A stretch of 64,000 nt of DNA from Stramonita haemastoma (GCA_030674155.1 CM060342.1:22423474-22487473); one strand, 5' to 3'; shown: positions 45,682 to 58,680, numbered from the stretch's first letter. Numbers and translations are program-made. Notes: a model not told the origin generated them from the sequence alone.

Positions 45682-46470
45682 CTTGAAGGGAACTAGTAAA
45701 AGATGATTTCTGAAGTCCTGGCAATGAAGGCATCTTTGCAGTGATGAAGAAGATCTTGAAGTGATGAAGAAGTCCTTATAGTGATGACAAAGTCCTTATA
45801 GTGATGAAGAAGTCCTTGTAGTGATAAAGACCTTGTGGAAATGATGAATTCCTTGTATTGATGAAGACGTATTTATGGTGATGAAGAAGTCCTTGTGGCG
45901 ATGAAGAAGTCCTTGTGGCGATGAAGAAGTCCTTGTGGCGATGAAGAGGTCCTTGTGGTGATGAAGAAGACCGTGTGGCAGTGAAGAAGTCCTTGGGGTG
46001 ATGAAGAAGTCCTTGTGGTAGTGAAGAAGTCCTTGTAGCGATGAAGAAGTCCTTGTGGTGATGAGGAGGTCCTTGTGGTGATGAAGAAGACCGTGTGGCA
46101 GTGAAGAAGTCCTTGCAGTGATGAAGCCCTGGCAAAGAAGAATTCCTGGCAATGAAAAAGCCCTTGCAGTGAAGATGTCCTTTCAGCAATAAGAATCCCT
46201 GACAAAGAAGATGTCCTGGCAATGAAAAAGTCCTTGCAGTGATGTGATTCTTGTGGTAATGAAAACATCTTTGCAATGAAGAACCCCTCATAATGAAGAC
46301 ATTCTTGCAATAAAGAAGTCCTTGCTCTGATGAAGTAGTCCTTGCAGCAATAGACTGAGGCACTGAAGAATCCCTTGCACCAAAGAAGTCCTTGCCGCAA
46401 CAAAAAAGTCCTTGCTGAAATGAAGAGGTCCTTGCAGTGATGAAGAAGTCCTTGTGCCAATGAAGACCCA
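45682..46470 (-). repeat. D-type cassette
   Basis: Donor-like end CCCTTCAAG|GTATAG. 20-bp units alternate GTGGCGATGAAG, GTGGTGATGAAG and GTGGCAGTGAAG. Confidence 0.8.
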
Positions 46471-46644
46471 ACAGATGCAGAATCTATCAGTAATTGATCA
46501 ATACATAGATTATTACTTATCCAGGACAGATCAATACTCAAGATTATCAGGCAGTAACACAAACTATACTGCCATCTTAAGACCATCTTATGGTGACTTC
46601 CACACAAATACAGTCAGATGTATACTCCAACCTATTTTTTCACA

Positions 46645-46914
46645 TTCTTTTTTTCTTTTTTCTTTTTTTTGCGGGGCCCCCAACCACCTTTTCTTTTCCC
46701 CTTTCTTTTTTTTTGTGGGGCCTCCAACCACCTTTTCTTTTCCCCTTTTTTTATGGGGCCTCCAACCACCTTTTCTTTTCCCCTTTCTTTTTTTTGTGGG
46801 GCCTCCAACCACCTTTTCTTTTCCCCTTTTTTGTGGGGCCCCCAACCACCTTTTCTTTTCCCCCTTCTTTTTTTCATCTTTTTTTTTTCTTTTTTTTGTG
46901 GGGCCTCTAACCAC
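46645..46914 (+). repeat. CT block 6
   Basis: About six core units, the shortest block that joins an A-type cassette. Confidence 0.9.
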
Positions 46915-47710
46915 CTCAATGATGGAGTCCTTGCAGTGATGGAGTCTTTTTGAAGTCCTGATGGTGATGAACCTCTGGCGATGAAGAAATCCAGGTGATG
47001 AAGAACCAAGTCCCTATGATGATGATGAAGTCCTGGTGATGATGAAGTGAAGACCTGGTGATGATGAAGTGAAGTCTTGGTGATGATGAAGACCAGGTGA
47101 TGATGATGAAGTCCTGGTGATGATGAAGACCAGGTGATGATGAAGTCCAGGTGATGATGAAGACCTGGTGATGATGAAGTGAAGTCTTGGTGATGATGAA
47201 GACCAGGTGATGATGATGAAGTCCTGGTGATGATGAAGTCCTGGTGATGATGAAGACCAGGTGATGATGAAGACCTGGTGATGATGAAGACCTGGTGATG
47301 ATGAAGACCTGGTGATGATGAAGTGAAGTCTTGGTGATGATGAAGACCAGGTGATGATGAAGTACTAGTGATGATGAAGTGAAGTCTTGGTGATGATGAA
47401 GACCAGGTGATGATGAAGTACTGGTGATGATGAAGTGAAGTCTTGGTGATGATGAAGACCTGGTGATGATGAATACCTGGTGATGATGAAGTGAAGTCCT
47501 GGTGATGATGAAGACCTGGTGATGATGAAGACCTGGTGATGATGAAGACCTGGTGATGATGAAGTGAAGACCTGGTGATGATGAAGACCTGGTGATGATG
47601 AAGTGAAGTCCTGGTGATGATGAAGTGAAGTCCTGGTGATGATGAAGTGAAGACCTGGTGATGATGAAGTGAAGTCCTGGTGATGATGAAGCCCTGGTGA
47701 TGATGAAGAC
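46915..47710 (-). repeat. A-type cassette 4
   Basis: Acceptor CTCCAG at 47,710. The minus frame runs uninterrupted from this cassette through CT block 6 (396 codons). Confidence 0.85.
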
Positions 47711-48024
47711 CTGGAGAAAATACTAACAGGAATAGGTTATCATCCCAAACCAGTGTGTTTTGAGCAAGGCATTCAAAGTAAAATAATATAAAAGCATCAA
47801 ACCAGAAGAAACAAATACTCACAGAACATTGTACAGTACTACATTAATGCATCATGACTTTATGCATCCTGCATACCTACCACACATTTTTACAATTTTA
47901 TTAAAAGTACACTTCTGTTTATAAAAAAATTCAACTTTTTTTTTTTTATAGAATATACAGAATCAGAATGTGAAATTCACTAATCTTTAAGAGCAGTGTC
48001 ATAGGATACTTTATTAACAGGTTG

Positions 48025-48365
48025 TATTTATTTTTCATTTATTTATCTATTTATTATTTCATATCAAGGATAATGGAATAAGCACTCATGTGCTTTGTTT
48101 ACATCCAGTCCCTGTGTGAAGTTTTGTCAATCTTGTCATCTGTTCCAACTGGCACACAATGGCCTACTCTTACAAAAGCTGAAACAGGATTTAACGTGTG
48201 CGCAAGATTTCTGCGTTCATTCAAACACAGGGCCTCGGTTTATAGTCTCATCCGAAGGACTTGACTTGGCACTGATGTTCACTCCTAGGGAAAAGTCCCC
48301 TCGAACGTGAACTGAACCTGGGTCATCAAATTGCAAGCGCAATGTTCTGACTACTAGGCTATCCC
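48025..48365 (-). repeat. SINE-I copy in B spacer, repeat 3
   Basis: The same insertion as at 29,085, with private substitutions (GTGAACTGAACC in the B-box region). Confidence 0.9.
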
Positions 48366-48437
48366 AGTGATGTATCAGATCCTGAACATTAAAGTTCTTT
48401 GTATAAACAATGAACAGGAAAGGTGTCAGAACCATAC

Positions 48438-48612
48438 CTTGAAGGGAAGCAGTAACAGTTGGCTTTTCAAGTCCTGGTGATGAAGATGTTGTCGAGATAA
48501 GCAAGTCCTTGTGACAGTGAAGAAGTCCTTGTGGCAGTGAAGAAGTGAAGAAGTCCTTGTGGCAGTGAAGAAGTGAAGAAGTCCTTGCGATCAAAAAATT
48601 CTGGCGAAGATC
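48438..48612 (-). repeat. B-type exon-like cassette, 175 bp
   Basis: Both borders intact; same length as at 29,500. Confidence 0.8.
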
Positions 48613-49030
48613 CTGGCAATCACATAAACAGGAATATATTATTATCTCCAAAGGCTGATCTGTGTAAGTGATGAGCAAGCTATTTAAACATAAATTGTTG
48701 TATGATGATCAATGGTGATGGGGATAATGTAATGATGCTGCTGTGGAAGTGCATCCGCTTTGAGACTCCTTGACAAGGTTGTACGTAAGAAATCACAGAT
48801 CATAACAAAGTTGTACACTACTGTATCATGACTTTCACTCTGTCCATGATCTTGCTACTTTTTAAAAAATTTTAATCTCTACATTTTTATGTACTACAAT
48901 ATAGAGAATATAAATCTAAAAAATCTTCCAGAGCTGTATCATCAAAGAACTTCATCACACAGTACCATTAGATACAGTACAGTCTTACCTGTTTACATAA
49001 AAATGAATACAATGGGTGACAGAACCATAC

Positions 49031-49210
49031 CTTGCATGGAACAAGTAAAAGTTGACTTCTAAAGTCCTGGTGGTGATGAAGTCCTGGTGTTGATGAAGTC
49101 CTGGTGTTGATGAAGTCCTGGTGTTGATGAAGTCCTGAGAGTGATAAAGTTCAGGTGATGATTGTGACTGAAGTCCGAGAGATGATAAAATATCTTGCAG
49201 TGATGAGATT
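49031..49210 (-). repeat. C-type exon-like cassette, 180 bp
   Basis: Exactly two 17-bp units shorter than the 214-bp copies. Acceptor TTTATTGACAG, donor CCATGCAAG|GTATGG. Confidence 0.85.
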
Positions 49211-49573
49211 CTGTCAATAAATAAATAAGAATACATTGGCTGGAAAGAGAAAGTTGGACCAGCTTATAAACAAGGAAATTAAAAGAAATGAAATAAAAAA
49301 CACCAAGAAGAACGAAATCACAGACCATTATAACATTAATGCATCCTGACTTCATCCAGTCTCCTTTCTTGTGTCACATTGACAGAATTCTATTCAGTAC
49401 ATTTCTATTTATTGAAAACTCATTTAGAATACACACAGCATCAATTTTATCAACTTCCAAGAGCAGTGTTACCAATGTACTTTATCAACAGTGTCTTACC
49501 ATATCCAGTTCATTTAAAATTGTTAAAAAAAGAAAAAACAAAAAAATGAAGAGGACAGGCAACAGAACTATAC

Positions 49574-50250
49574 CTTGAAGGGAACTAGTAAAAGATGATT
49601 TCTGAAGTCCTGGCAATGAAGGCATCTTTGCAGTGATGAAGAAGATCTTGAAGGGATGAAGAAGTCCTTATAGTGATGTCAAAGTCCTTATAGTGATGAA
49701 GAAGTCCTTGTAGTGATAAAGACCTTGTGGAAATGATGAATTCTTTGTATTGATGAAGACGTATTTATGGTGATGAAGAAGTCCTTGTGGTGATGAAGAA
49801 GTCCTTGTGGTGATGAAGAAGTCCTTGTGGTGATGAGGAAGTCCTTGTGGTGATGAGGAAGTCCTTGTGGTGATGAGGAAGTCCTTGTGGTGATGAAGAA
49901 GTCCTTGTGGTGATGAAGAAGTCCTTGTGGTGATGAAGAAGACCGTGTGGCAGTGAAGAAGTCCTTGCAGTGATGAAGCCCTGGCAATGAAGATGTCCTG
50001 GCAATGAAGAAGAAGTCCTTGCAGTGATGTGATTCTTGTGGTAATGAAAACATCTTTGCAATGAAAAAGCCCTCGCAATGAAGACATTCTTGCAATAAAG
50101 AAGTCCTTGCTCTGATGAAGTAGTCCTTGCAGCAATAGATTGAGGCACTGAAGAATCCCTTGCACCAAAAAAGTCCTTGCCGCAACAAAAAAGTCCTTGC
50201 TGAAATGAAGAGGTCCTTGCAGTGATGAAGAAGTCCCTGTGCCAATGAAG
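49574..50250 (-). repeat. D-type cassette
   Basis: Donor-like end CCCTTCAAG|GTATAG. Very homogeneous 20-bp units from 49,770 to 49,940. Confidence 0.8.
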
Positions 50251-50429
50251 ACCCAACAGATGCAGAATCTATCAGTAATTGATCAATACATAGATTATTA
50301 CTTACCCAGGACAGATCAATACTCAAGATTATCAGGCAGTAACACAAACTATACTGCCATCTTAAGACCATCTTATGGTGACTTCCACACACATACAGTC
50401 AGATGTATACTCCAACCTATTTTTTCACA

Positions 50430-51312
50430 TTCTTTTTTCTTCTTTTTTTGTGGGGCCTCCAACCACCTTTTCTTTTCCCCTTTCTTTTTTTATCTTTTTT
50501 TTTTCTTTTTTTGTGGGGCCTCCAACCACCTTTTCTTTTCCCCTTTCTTTTTTTTATCTTTTTTGTGGGGCCCCCAACCACCTTTTCTTTTCCCCATTTA
50601 TTTTTATCTTTTTTTTTTCTTTTTTGTGGGGCCCCCAACCACCTTTTCTTTTCCCCATTTATTTTTATCTTCTTTTTTTTCTTTCTTGTGGGGCCCCCAA
50701 CCACCTTTTCTTTTCCCCTTTCTTTTTTTATCTTTTTTTTTCCTTTTTTGTGGGGCCCCCAACCACCTTTTCTTTTCCCCTTTCTTTTTTTTTCTTTTTT
50801 GTGGGGCCTCCAACCACCTTTTCTTTTCCCCATTTATTTTTATCTTTTTTTTTTCTTTTTTGTGGGGCCCCCAACCACCTTTTCTTTTCCCCATTTATTT
50901 TTATCTTCTTCTTTTTCTTTCTTGTGGGGCCTCCAACCACCTTTTCTTTTCCCCTTTCTTTTTTTTGTGGGGCCTCCAACCACCTTTTCTTTTCCCCTTT
51001 CTTTTTTTTGTGGGGCCTCCAACCACCTTTTCTTTTCCCCTTTTTTGTGGGGCCCCCAACCACCTTTTCTTTTCCCCTTTCTTTTTTTTTATGGGGCCTC
51101 CAACCACCTTTTCTTTTCCCCTTTTTTATGGGGCCTCCAACCACCTTTTCTTTTCCCCTTTCTTTTTTTTCATCTTTTTTTTTTCCTTTTTTGTGGGGCC
51201 CCCAACCACCTTTTCTTTTCCCCTTTTTTGTGGGGCCCCCAACCACCTTTTCTTTTCCCCTTTCTTTTTTTTCATCTTCTTTTTTTCCTTTTTTGGGGGG
51301 CCTCCAACCACC
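50430..51312 (+). repeat. CT block 7, the longest
   Basis: About 16-17 core units, many with CATTTATTTTTATCTT linkers that themselves repeat in pairs, showing a second-order duplication inside the block. All three plus frames and all three minus frames are open for long stretches. Confidence 0.92.
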
Positions 51313-51313
51313 T

Positions 51314-52084
51314 CAATGATGGAGTCCTTGCAGTGATGGAGTCTTTTTGAAGTCCTGATGGTGATGAACCTCTGGTGATGAAGAAATCCAGGTGATGAAG
51401 AACCAAGAAGTCCCTGGTGATGACGAAGGCCTGGTGATGATGAAGTTCTGGTGTTGATGAAGTCCTGGTGATGATGACCTGGTGATGATGAAGTGAAGAT
51501 CTGGTGATGATGAAGTCCTGGTGATAATGAAGTGAAGACCTGGTGATGATGAAGTGAAGACCTGGTGATGATGAAGTCCTGGTGATGATGACCTGGTGAT
51601 GATGAAGTGAAGATCTGGTGATGATGAAGTCCTGGTGATGATGAAGTGAAGACCTGGTGATGATGAAGTCCTGGTGATGATGACCTGGTGATGATGAAGT
51701 GAAGATCTGGTGATGATGAAGTCCTGGTGATGATGAAGTACCTGGTGATGATGATGAAGTCCTGGTGATGATGAAGTGAAGACCTGGTGATGATGATGAA
51801 GTCCTGGTGATGATGAAGTGAAGACCTGGTGATGATGAAGTGAAGACCTGGAGATGATGATGAAGTCCTGGAGATGATGAAGTGAAGACCTGGAGATGAT
51901 GATGATGTCCTGGTGATGATGAAGACCTGGTGATGATGAAGTGAAGTCCTGATGATGAAGATCTGGTGATGATGAAGTGAAGTCCTGGTGATAATGAAGT
52001 CCTGGTGATGATGAAGTGAAGTCCTGGTGATGATGAAGTGAAGTCCTGGTGATGATGAAGTGAAGTCCTGGTGATGATGAAGAC
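51314..52084 (-). repeat. A-type cassette 5
   Basis: Acceptor CTCCAG at 52,084. A composite of 17- and 22-bp units forms a ~120-bp block repeated about three times (51,470-51,760). Confidence 0.85.
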
Positions 52085-52239
52085 CTGGAGAAAATACTAA
52101 CAGGAATAGGTTATCATCCCAAACCAGTGTGTTTTGAGCAAGGCATTCAAAGTAAAATAATAAAATAGCATCAAGAAAGAAGAAACAAATACTCACAGAA
52201 CATAGCACAGTATAACATCAATGCATCATGACTTTACTC

Positions 52240-52450
52240 TTTAGGCATCCTACTTACCTACCACACACTTCTACAATTTTATTAAGTACATTTCTATTTA
52301 TACAAAAAACTCCTTTTTTAGAACAGACAGAATGTGAAGGTCTCTAATCTTTAAGAGCAGTGTCATAGGATACTTTATTAACAGGGCAGTATCTGATCCT
52401 GAACAATTAAAACAATTTATACAAAGAATAAAGATACAAAACAGAACCAT
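52240..52450. repeat. B spacer without SINE or M1 (double empty site)
   Basis: CACACACTTCTACAATTTTATTAAG is uninterrupted (M1 inserted here in the 59.5-kb copy), and AACAGGGCAGTATCTGATCC is uninterrupted (the SINE sits here in four other copies). Confidence 0.85.
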
Positions 52451-52452
52451 AC

Positions 52453-52614
52453 CTTGAAGGGAAGAAATAAAGATGGCTTCTGAAGTTCTGGTGATGAAGA
52501 TGTTGGGATGATGAAGTCCTTGCAGCAATGAAGAAGTCTTGTGATGAAATTATCTTGGTGAAGTCAAAGTCCTTGCAGAGATGAACAAGTCCCTGAGAAG
52601 TTCTGGCGAAGATC
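52453..52614 (-). repeat. B-type exon-like cassette, 162 bp (subtype 2)
   Basis: Acceptor TGTGTGATTGCCAG, donor CCCTTCAAG|GTATGG. The length is the same as at 60,170. Confidence 0.8.
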
Positions 52615-52995
52615 CTGGCAATCACACATAAAGGAACAGATTATTATCTAAAAATAAAACAACAAAAAATCTGTGTAGGTGATGAGCAAGCCATTTAAAA
52701 TTAAAGGAATAAAATATCAAGAAGGAAATTATAGCAGATTGTAGTACAGTAGTAATGTATCATGACCTTCATTCTGCCCATTTTCTTCCCAATACTTTAT
52801 TATTTTTTTTACAATTTTAATCTCTATACTTTTATCTACAACTCCCTCCCCCAACTTTACAATATACAGAATGTAAATCTAAAAAATCTCCAAGAGCAGT
52901 TTTATCTGAGAACTAGATCACACAGTGCCATCAGATCTAGAACAGTCTGAACTGTTTGCATATAAAAATGAATACAATGGGGGACAGAACCATAC

Positions 52996-53280
52996 TTTGT
53001 AGGGAACAAGTAAAAGTTGACTTCTTAAGTCCTGGTCTTGATGAAATTCTAGTGTTGGTGAAGTCCTGGTTTTGATGGTGAAGTCCTGGTGTTGATGAAG
53101 TCCTGGTGTTGATGAAATTCTGGTGTTGGTGAAGTCCTGGTGTTGATGAAGTGCTGGTGTTGATGAAGTCCTGGTGTTGATGATGTCCTGGTGTTGATGA
53201 AATTCTGGTGTTGATGAAATTCTGGTGTTGGTGAAGACTCAAGTCCAAGAGATGATGAAATATCTTGCAATGATGAATTT
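52996..53280 (-). repeat. C-type exon-like cassette, 285 bp (subtype 2)
   Basis: Acceptor TTTTTTTGACAG, then AAATTCATCATTGCAAG, 17-bp units including GATGAAATTCTGGTGTT, and end CCTACAAA|GTATGG. Confidence 0.8.
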
Positions 53281-53330
53281 CTGTCAAAAAAATAAATAAG
53301 AATACAGACGAAGCACTATATAAATTCCAT

Positions 53331-53331
<1 letters not shown>

Positions 53332-53394
<63 letters not shown>
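53332..53394. repeat. TAG trinucleotide microsatellite
   Basis: 21 TAG units between ATTCCATG and CTGGAAAG. The same site holds a TTA run at 62,579. Confidence 0.95.
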
Positions 53395-53736
53395 CTGGAA
53401 AGACAAAATTGGAGCAGCTTATAAACAAGGCAATTCAAAAGAAATGACAGAATTGACACCAAGAAGAGCCAAATCATCACAAACTATAATACCGCATGAA
53501 ATGAATGCATCTACACTTCATGCAGTCTCCTTTCTTGTGACAGTTTTTTTACAATTCTATTCAGTACATTTCTATTCATAAAAACTCAATTTATTTAGAA
53601 TACACACAGCATCAATTTCATTTACTTCCAAGAGCAGTGTCATCAATGTACTTTATCAACAATGTGTTACCAGATCCAGTTCAATTAAAATTGTGATTTT
53701 TTTTTTTAATGAAGAGGACAGGTAACAGAACCATAC

Positions 53737-54165
53737 CTTGAAGGGAGCCAATAAAAAATGATTTCTGAAATCCTGTCAGTGAAGACATCCTTGCAACGAT
53801 AAAGAAGATCTTGTAGTGATTGAAGAAATCCTTGCGATGATGAAGAAGTCCTTGCAGTGATAATGAAGTCTTTGTATTGATGAAGTCCTTGTGGTGATGA
53901 AGTACTTGAATTGAAGTCCTTTTGACGAAGAAGAAGTCTTTGTATTGATGAAGTCCTTGTGCTGGTGAAGAAGTCTTTGTATTGATGAAGTCCTTGTGCT
54001 GGTGAAGAAGTCCTAGTTTTGATAAAGAAGTCCTTGTGATGATGAAGTCCTTGTGGTGATGAAGAAGTCCTTGTAGTGATGAAGAAGTCATTGCAGTTAT
54101 GAAGCCTTTGCAGTAATGAAGAAGTCCTTGCAGTGATGAAGAAGTCCTTGTGCCAATGAAGACCA
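53737..54165 (-). repeat. D-type cassette (subtype 2)
   Basis: Donor-like end CCCTTCAAG|GTATGG; units with GAAGTCTTTGTATTGATG variants. Confidence 0.8.
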
Positions 54166-54356
54166 TAATCTCCCAGCAGATGTAAAATCTATCACTTATT
54201 CAGTAATAGATCAATATACAGATTATTACTTTTCCAGGACAGATCAATACTCAAGATTATCAGGCAGTAACACAACCTATACTGCCATCTTAAGACAATC
54301 TTATGGTGACTTCCACACACATACAGTCAGATGTATACTCCAACCTATTTTTTAAC

Positions 54357-54893
54357 TTTCTTTTTTTCTTTTTCTTTTTTTTTCTTTTTTTTTGTGGGGC
54401 CCCCAACCACCTTTTCTTTTCCCCTTTCTTTTTTTATCTTTTTTTTTCTTTTTTGTGGGGCCTCCAACCACCTTTTCTTTTCCCCTCTTTTTTTGTGGGG
54501 CCTCCAACCACCTTTTCTTTTCCCCTTTCTTTTTTTATGGGGCCTCCAACCACCTTCTCTTTTCCCCTTTTTTATGGGGCCTCCAACCACCTTCTCTTTT
54601 CCCCTTTTTTATGGGGCCTCCAACCACCTTTTCTTTTCCCCTTTCTTTTTTTTATGGGGCCTCCAACCACCATTTCTTTTCCCCTCTTTTTTGTGGGGCC
54701 TCCAACCACCTTTTCTTTTCCCCTTTCTTTTTTTTATGGGGCCTCCAACCACCTTTTCTTTTCCCCTTTTTTGTGGGGCCTCCAACCACCTTTTCTTTTC
54801 CCCTTTTTTGTGGGGCCTCCAACCACCTTTTCTTTTCCCCCTTCTTTTTTTTCCATCTTCTTTTTTTCCTTTTTTTGTGGGGCCTCCAACCAC
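54357..54893 (+). repeat. CT block 8
   Basis: About eleven core units joined to A-type cassette 6. Confidence 0.9.
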
Positions 54894-54894
54894 C

Positions 54895-55517
54895 CCAATG
54901 ATGAAGTCCTTGCAGTGATGGAGTCTTTTTGAAGTCCTGATGGTGATGAACCTCTGGCGATGAAGAAATCCAGGTGATGAAGAACCAAGAAGTTCTTGTG
55001 ATGATGCTGAAGTCCTGGTGATGCTGAAGTCCTGGTGATGAAGTCCTGGTGATGATGAAGTGAAGACCTGGTGATGAAGATCTGGTGATAATGAAGTGAA
55101 GTCCTGGTGATGATGAAGTGAAGACCAGGTGATGATGAAGTGAAGACCTGGTGATGATGAAGATCTGGTGATGATGAGATGAAGACCAGGTGATGATGAA
55201 GACCAGGTGATGATGAAGACCTGGTGATGATGAAGATCTGGTGATGGTGAGATGAAGACCAGGTGATGATGAAGTGAAGACCTGGTGATGATGAAGTGAA
55301 GACCTGGTGATGATGACGACCAGGTGATGATGAAGATCTGGTGATGATGAAGTCAAGTCCTGGTGATGATGAAGACCAGGTGATGATGAATACCTGGTGA
55401 TGATGAATACCTGGTGATGATGAATACCTGGTGATGATGAAGACCAGGTGATGATGAAGTACTGGTGATGAGGAAGTGAAGTCCTGGTGATGATGATGTC
55501 CTGGTGATGATGAAGAC
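54895..55517 (-). repeat. A-type cassette 6
   Basis: Acceptor CTCCAG at 55,517; units of 17, 22 and 17 bp with ATACCTGGTGATGATGA variants. Confidence 0.85.
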
Positions 55518-55814
55518 CTGGAGAAAATACTAACAGGAATAGGTTATCATCCCAAACCAGTGTGTTTTGAGCAAGGCATTCAAAGGAAAATAATAAAATA
55601 GCATCAAACCAGAAGAAACAAATACTCACAGAACATTGTACAGTACTACATTAATGCATCATGACTTTATGCATCCTGCATACCTACCACACATTTTTAC
55701 AATTTTATTAAAAGTACATTTCTGTTTATTAAAAAAATTCAACTTTTTTTTTTTATAGAATATACAGAATCAGAAGTGAATTTCACTAATCTTTAAGAGC
55801 AGTGTCATAGGATA

Positions 55815-56178
55815 CTTTATTAACAAGTTGTATTTATTTTTCATTTATTTATCTATTTATTATTTCATATCAAGGATAATGGAATAAGCACCCATGTGCT
55901 TTGTTTACATCCAGTCCCTGTGTGAAGTTTTGTCAATCTTGTCATCTGTTCCAACTGGCACACAATGGCCTACTCTTACAAAAACTGAAACAGAATTTAA
56001 CGTGCGCGCAAGATTTCTGCGTTCATTCACACACAGGGCCTCGGTTTATAGTCTCATCTGAAGGACTTGACTTGGCACTGATGTTCACTCCTAGGGAAAA
56101 ATCCCCTCGAACGGGAATTGAACCTGGGTCGTCAAATTGCAAGCGCAATGTTCTGACTACTAGGCTATCCCGGTGATG
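55815..56178 (-). repeat. SINE-I copy in B spacer, repeat 4
   Basis: The same insertion as at 29,085. Confidence 0.9.
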
Positions 56179-56243
56179 TATCAGATCCTGTACACTAAAG
56201 TTCTTTGTATAAACAATGAACAGGAAAGGTGTCAGAACCATAC

Positions 56244-56418
56244 CTTGAAGGGAAGCAGTAACAGTTGGCTTTTCAAGTCCTGGTGATGAAGATGTTGTCG
56301 AGATAAGCAAGTCCTTGTGACAGTGAAGAAGTCCTTGTGGCAGTGAAGAAGTGAAGAAGTCCTTGTGGCAGTGAAGAAGTGAAGAAGTCCTAGCGATCAA
56401 AAAATTCTGGCGAAGATC
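56244..56418 (-). repeat. B-type exon-like cassette, 175 bp
   Basis: Both borders intact; same length as at 29,500 and 48,438. Confidence 0.8.
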
Positions 56419-56841
56419 CTGGCAATCACATAAACAGGAATACTGTACATTATTATCTCCAAAGGCCAATCTGTGTAGGTGATGAGCAAGCTATTTAAAC
56501 ATAAATTGTTGCATGATGATCAATGGTGATGGGGATAATGTAATGATGCTGCTGTGGAAGTGCGTCCGCTTTGAGACTACTTGACAGGGTTGTACCTAAG
56601 AAATCACAGATCATAACAAAGTTGTACACTACTGTATCATGACTTTCACTCTGTCCATTATCTTGCTACTTTTTAAAAAATTTTAATCTCTACATTTTTA
56701 TGTACTACAATATAGAGAATATAAATCTAAAAAATCTTCCAGAGCTGTATCATCAAAGAACTTCATCACACAGTACCATTAGATACAGTACAGTCTTACC
56801 TGTTTACGTAAAAATGAATACAATGGGTGACAGAACCATAC

Positions 56842-57004
56842 CTTGCAGGGAACAAGTAAAAGTTGACTTCTAAAGTCCTGGTGTTGATGAAGTCCTGGTG
56901 GTGATGAAGTCCTGGTGTTGATGAAGTCCTGAGAGTGATAAAGTTCAGGTGATGATCATGACTGAAGTCCGAGAGATGATGAAATATCTTGCAGTGATGA
57001 GATT
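56842..57004 (-). repeat. C-type exon-like cassette, 163 bp
   Basis: Exactly three 17-bp units shorter than the 214-bp copies; borders intact. Confidence 0.85.
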
Positions 57005-57368
57005 CTGTCAAAAAATAAATAAGAATACATTGGCTGGAAAGAGAAAGTTGGACCAGCTTATAAACAAGGCAATTAAAAGAAATGAAATAAACAACACCAA
57101 GAAGAACGAAATCACAGACCATTATAACATTAATGCATCCTGACTTCATCCAGTCTCCTTTCTTGTGTCACATTGACAGAATTCTATTCAGTACATTTCT
57201 ATTTATTGAAAACTCATTTAGAATACACACAGCATCAATTTTATCAACTTCCAAGAGCAGTGTTACCAATGTACTTTATCAACAGTGTCTTACCATATCC
57301 AGTTCATTTAAAATTGTTAAAAAAACAAAAAACAAAAAAAATGAAGAGGACAGGCAACAGAACCATAC

Positions 57369-58155
57369 CTTGAAGGGAACTAGTAAAAGATGATTTCTGA
57401 AGTCCTGGCGATGAAGGCATCTTTGCAGTGATGAAGAAGATCTTGAAGTGATGAAGAAGTCTTTATAGTGATGACAAAGTCCTTATAGTGATGAAGAAGT
57501 CCTTGTAGTGATAAAGACCTTATGGAAATGATGAATTCCTTGTATTGATGAAGAGATGTATTTATGGAGATGAAGAAGTCCTTGTGGTGATGAAGAAGTC
57601 CTTGTGGTGATGAAGAAGTCCTTGTGGTGATGAAGAAGTCCTTGTGGTAGTGAAGAAGTCCTTGTGGTGATGAAGAAGTCCTTGTGGTAGTGAAGAAGTC
57701 CTTGTGGTGATGAAGAAGACCGTGTGGCAGTGAAGAAGTCCTTGGGGTGATGAAGAAGTCCTTGGGGTGATGAAGAAGACTGTGTGGCAGTGAAGAAGTC
57801 CTTGTGGCAGTGAAGAAGTCCTTGCAGTGATGAAGCCCTGGCAATGAAGAAGTCCTGGCAATGAAAAAGCCCTTGCAGTGAAGACGTCCTTTCAGCAATA
57901 AGAATCCCTGACAAAGATGTCCTGGCAATGAAGAAGTCCTTGCAGTGATGTGATTCTTGTGGTAATGAAAACATCTTTGCAATGAAAAAGCCCTCGCAAT
58001 GAAGACATTCTTGCAATAAAGAAGTCCTTGCTCTGATGAAGTAGTCCTTGCAGCAATAGATTGAGGCACTGAAGAATCCCTTGCACCAAAGAAGTCCTTG
58101 CCGCAACAAAAAAGTCCTTGCAGTGATGAAGAAGTCCTTGCGCCAATGAAGACCC
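57369..58155 (-). repeat. D-type cassette
   Basis: Donor-like end CCCTTCAAG|GTATGG. 20-bp units from 57,580 to 57,830 with a GTGGTAGTGAAG variant shared between alternate units. Confidence 0.8.
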
Positions 58156-58329
58156 AACAGATGCAGAATCTATCAGTAATTGATCAATACATAGATTATT
58201 ACTTATCCAGGACAGATCAATACTCAAGATTATCGGGCAGTAACACAAACTATACTGCCATCTTAAGACCATCTTATGGTGACTTCCACACACATACAGT
58301 CAGATGTATACTCCAACCTATTTTTTCAC

Positions 58330-58680
58330 ATTCTTTTTTTCTTTTTCTTTTTTCTTTTTTTTTGTGGGGCCCCCAACCACCTTTTCTTTTCCCCTTTCTT
58401 TTTTTATCTTTTTTTTTCTTTTTTGTGGGGCCCCCAACCACCTTTTCTTTTCCCCTTTCTTTTTTTTTCTTTTTTTGTGGGGCCTCCAACCACCTTTTCT
58501 TTCCCCCTTTCTTTTTTTTATGGGGCCTCCAACCACCTTTTCTTTTCCCCTTTCTTTTTTTATGGGGCCTCCAACCACCTTTTCTTTTCCCCTTTTTTGT
58601 GGGGCCTCCAACCACCTTTTCTTTTCCCCCTTCTTTTTTTTCATCATTTTTTTCTCCTTTTTTTGTGGGGCCTCTAACCA
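58330..58680 (+). repeat. CT block 9
   Basis: About seven core units joined to A-type cassette 7. Confidence 0.9.

Noticed and set aside
49770..49940. 20-bp direct repeats resembling a CRISPR array
   Set aside because: The repeats are contiguous, without unique spacers, and lie in clearly animal DNA.
31632..51350. Long ORFs on both strands of the pyrimidine blocks (Phe/Pro-rich on plus, Lys/Gly-rich on minus)
   Set aside because: They are present in all frames of a simple repeat and have no start, domain or codon signal. They are explained by the lack of A/T-rich stop contexts in the repeat.
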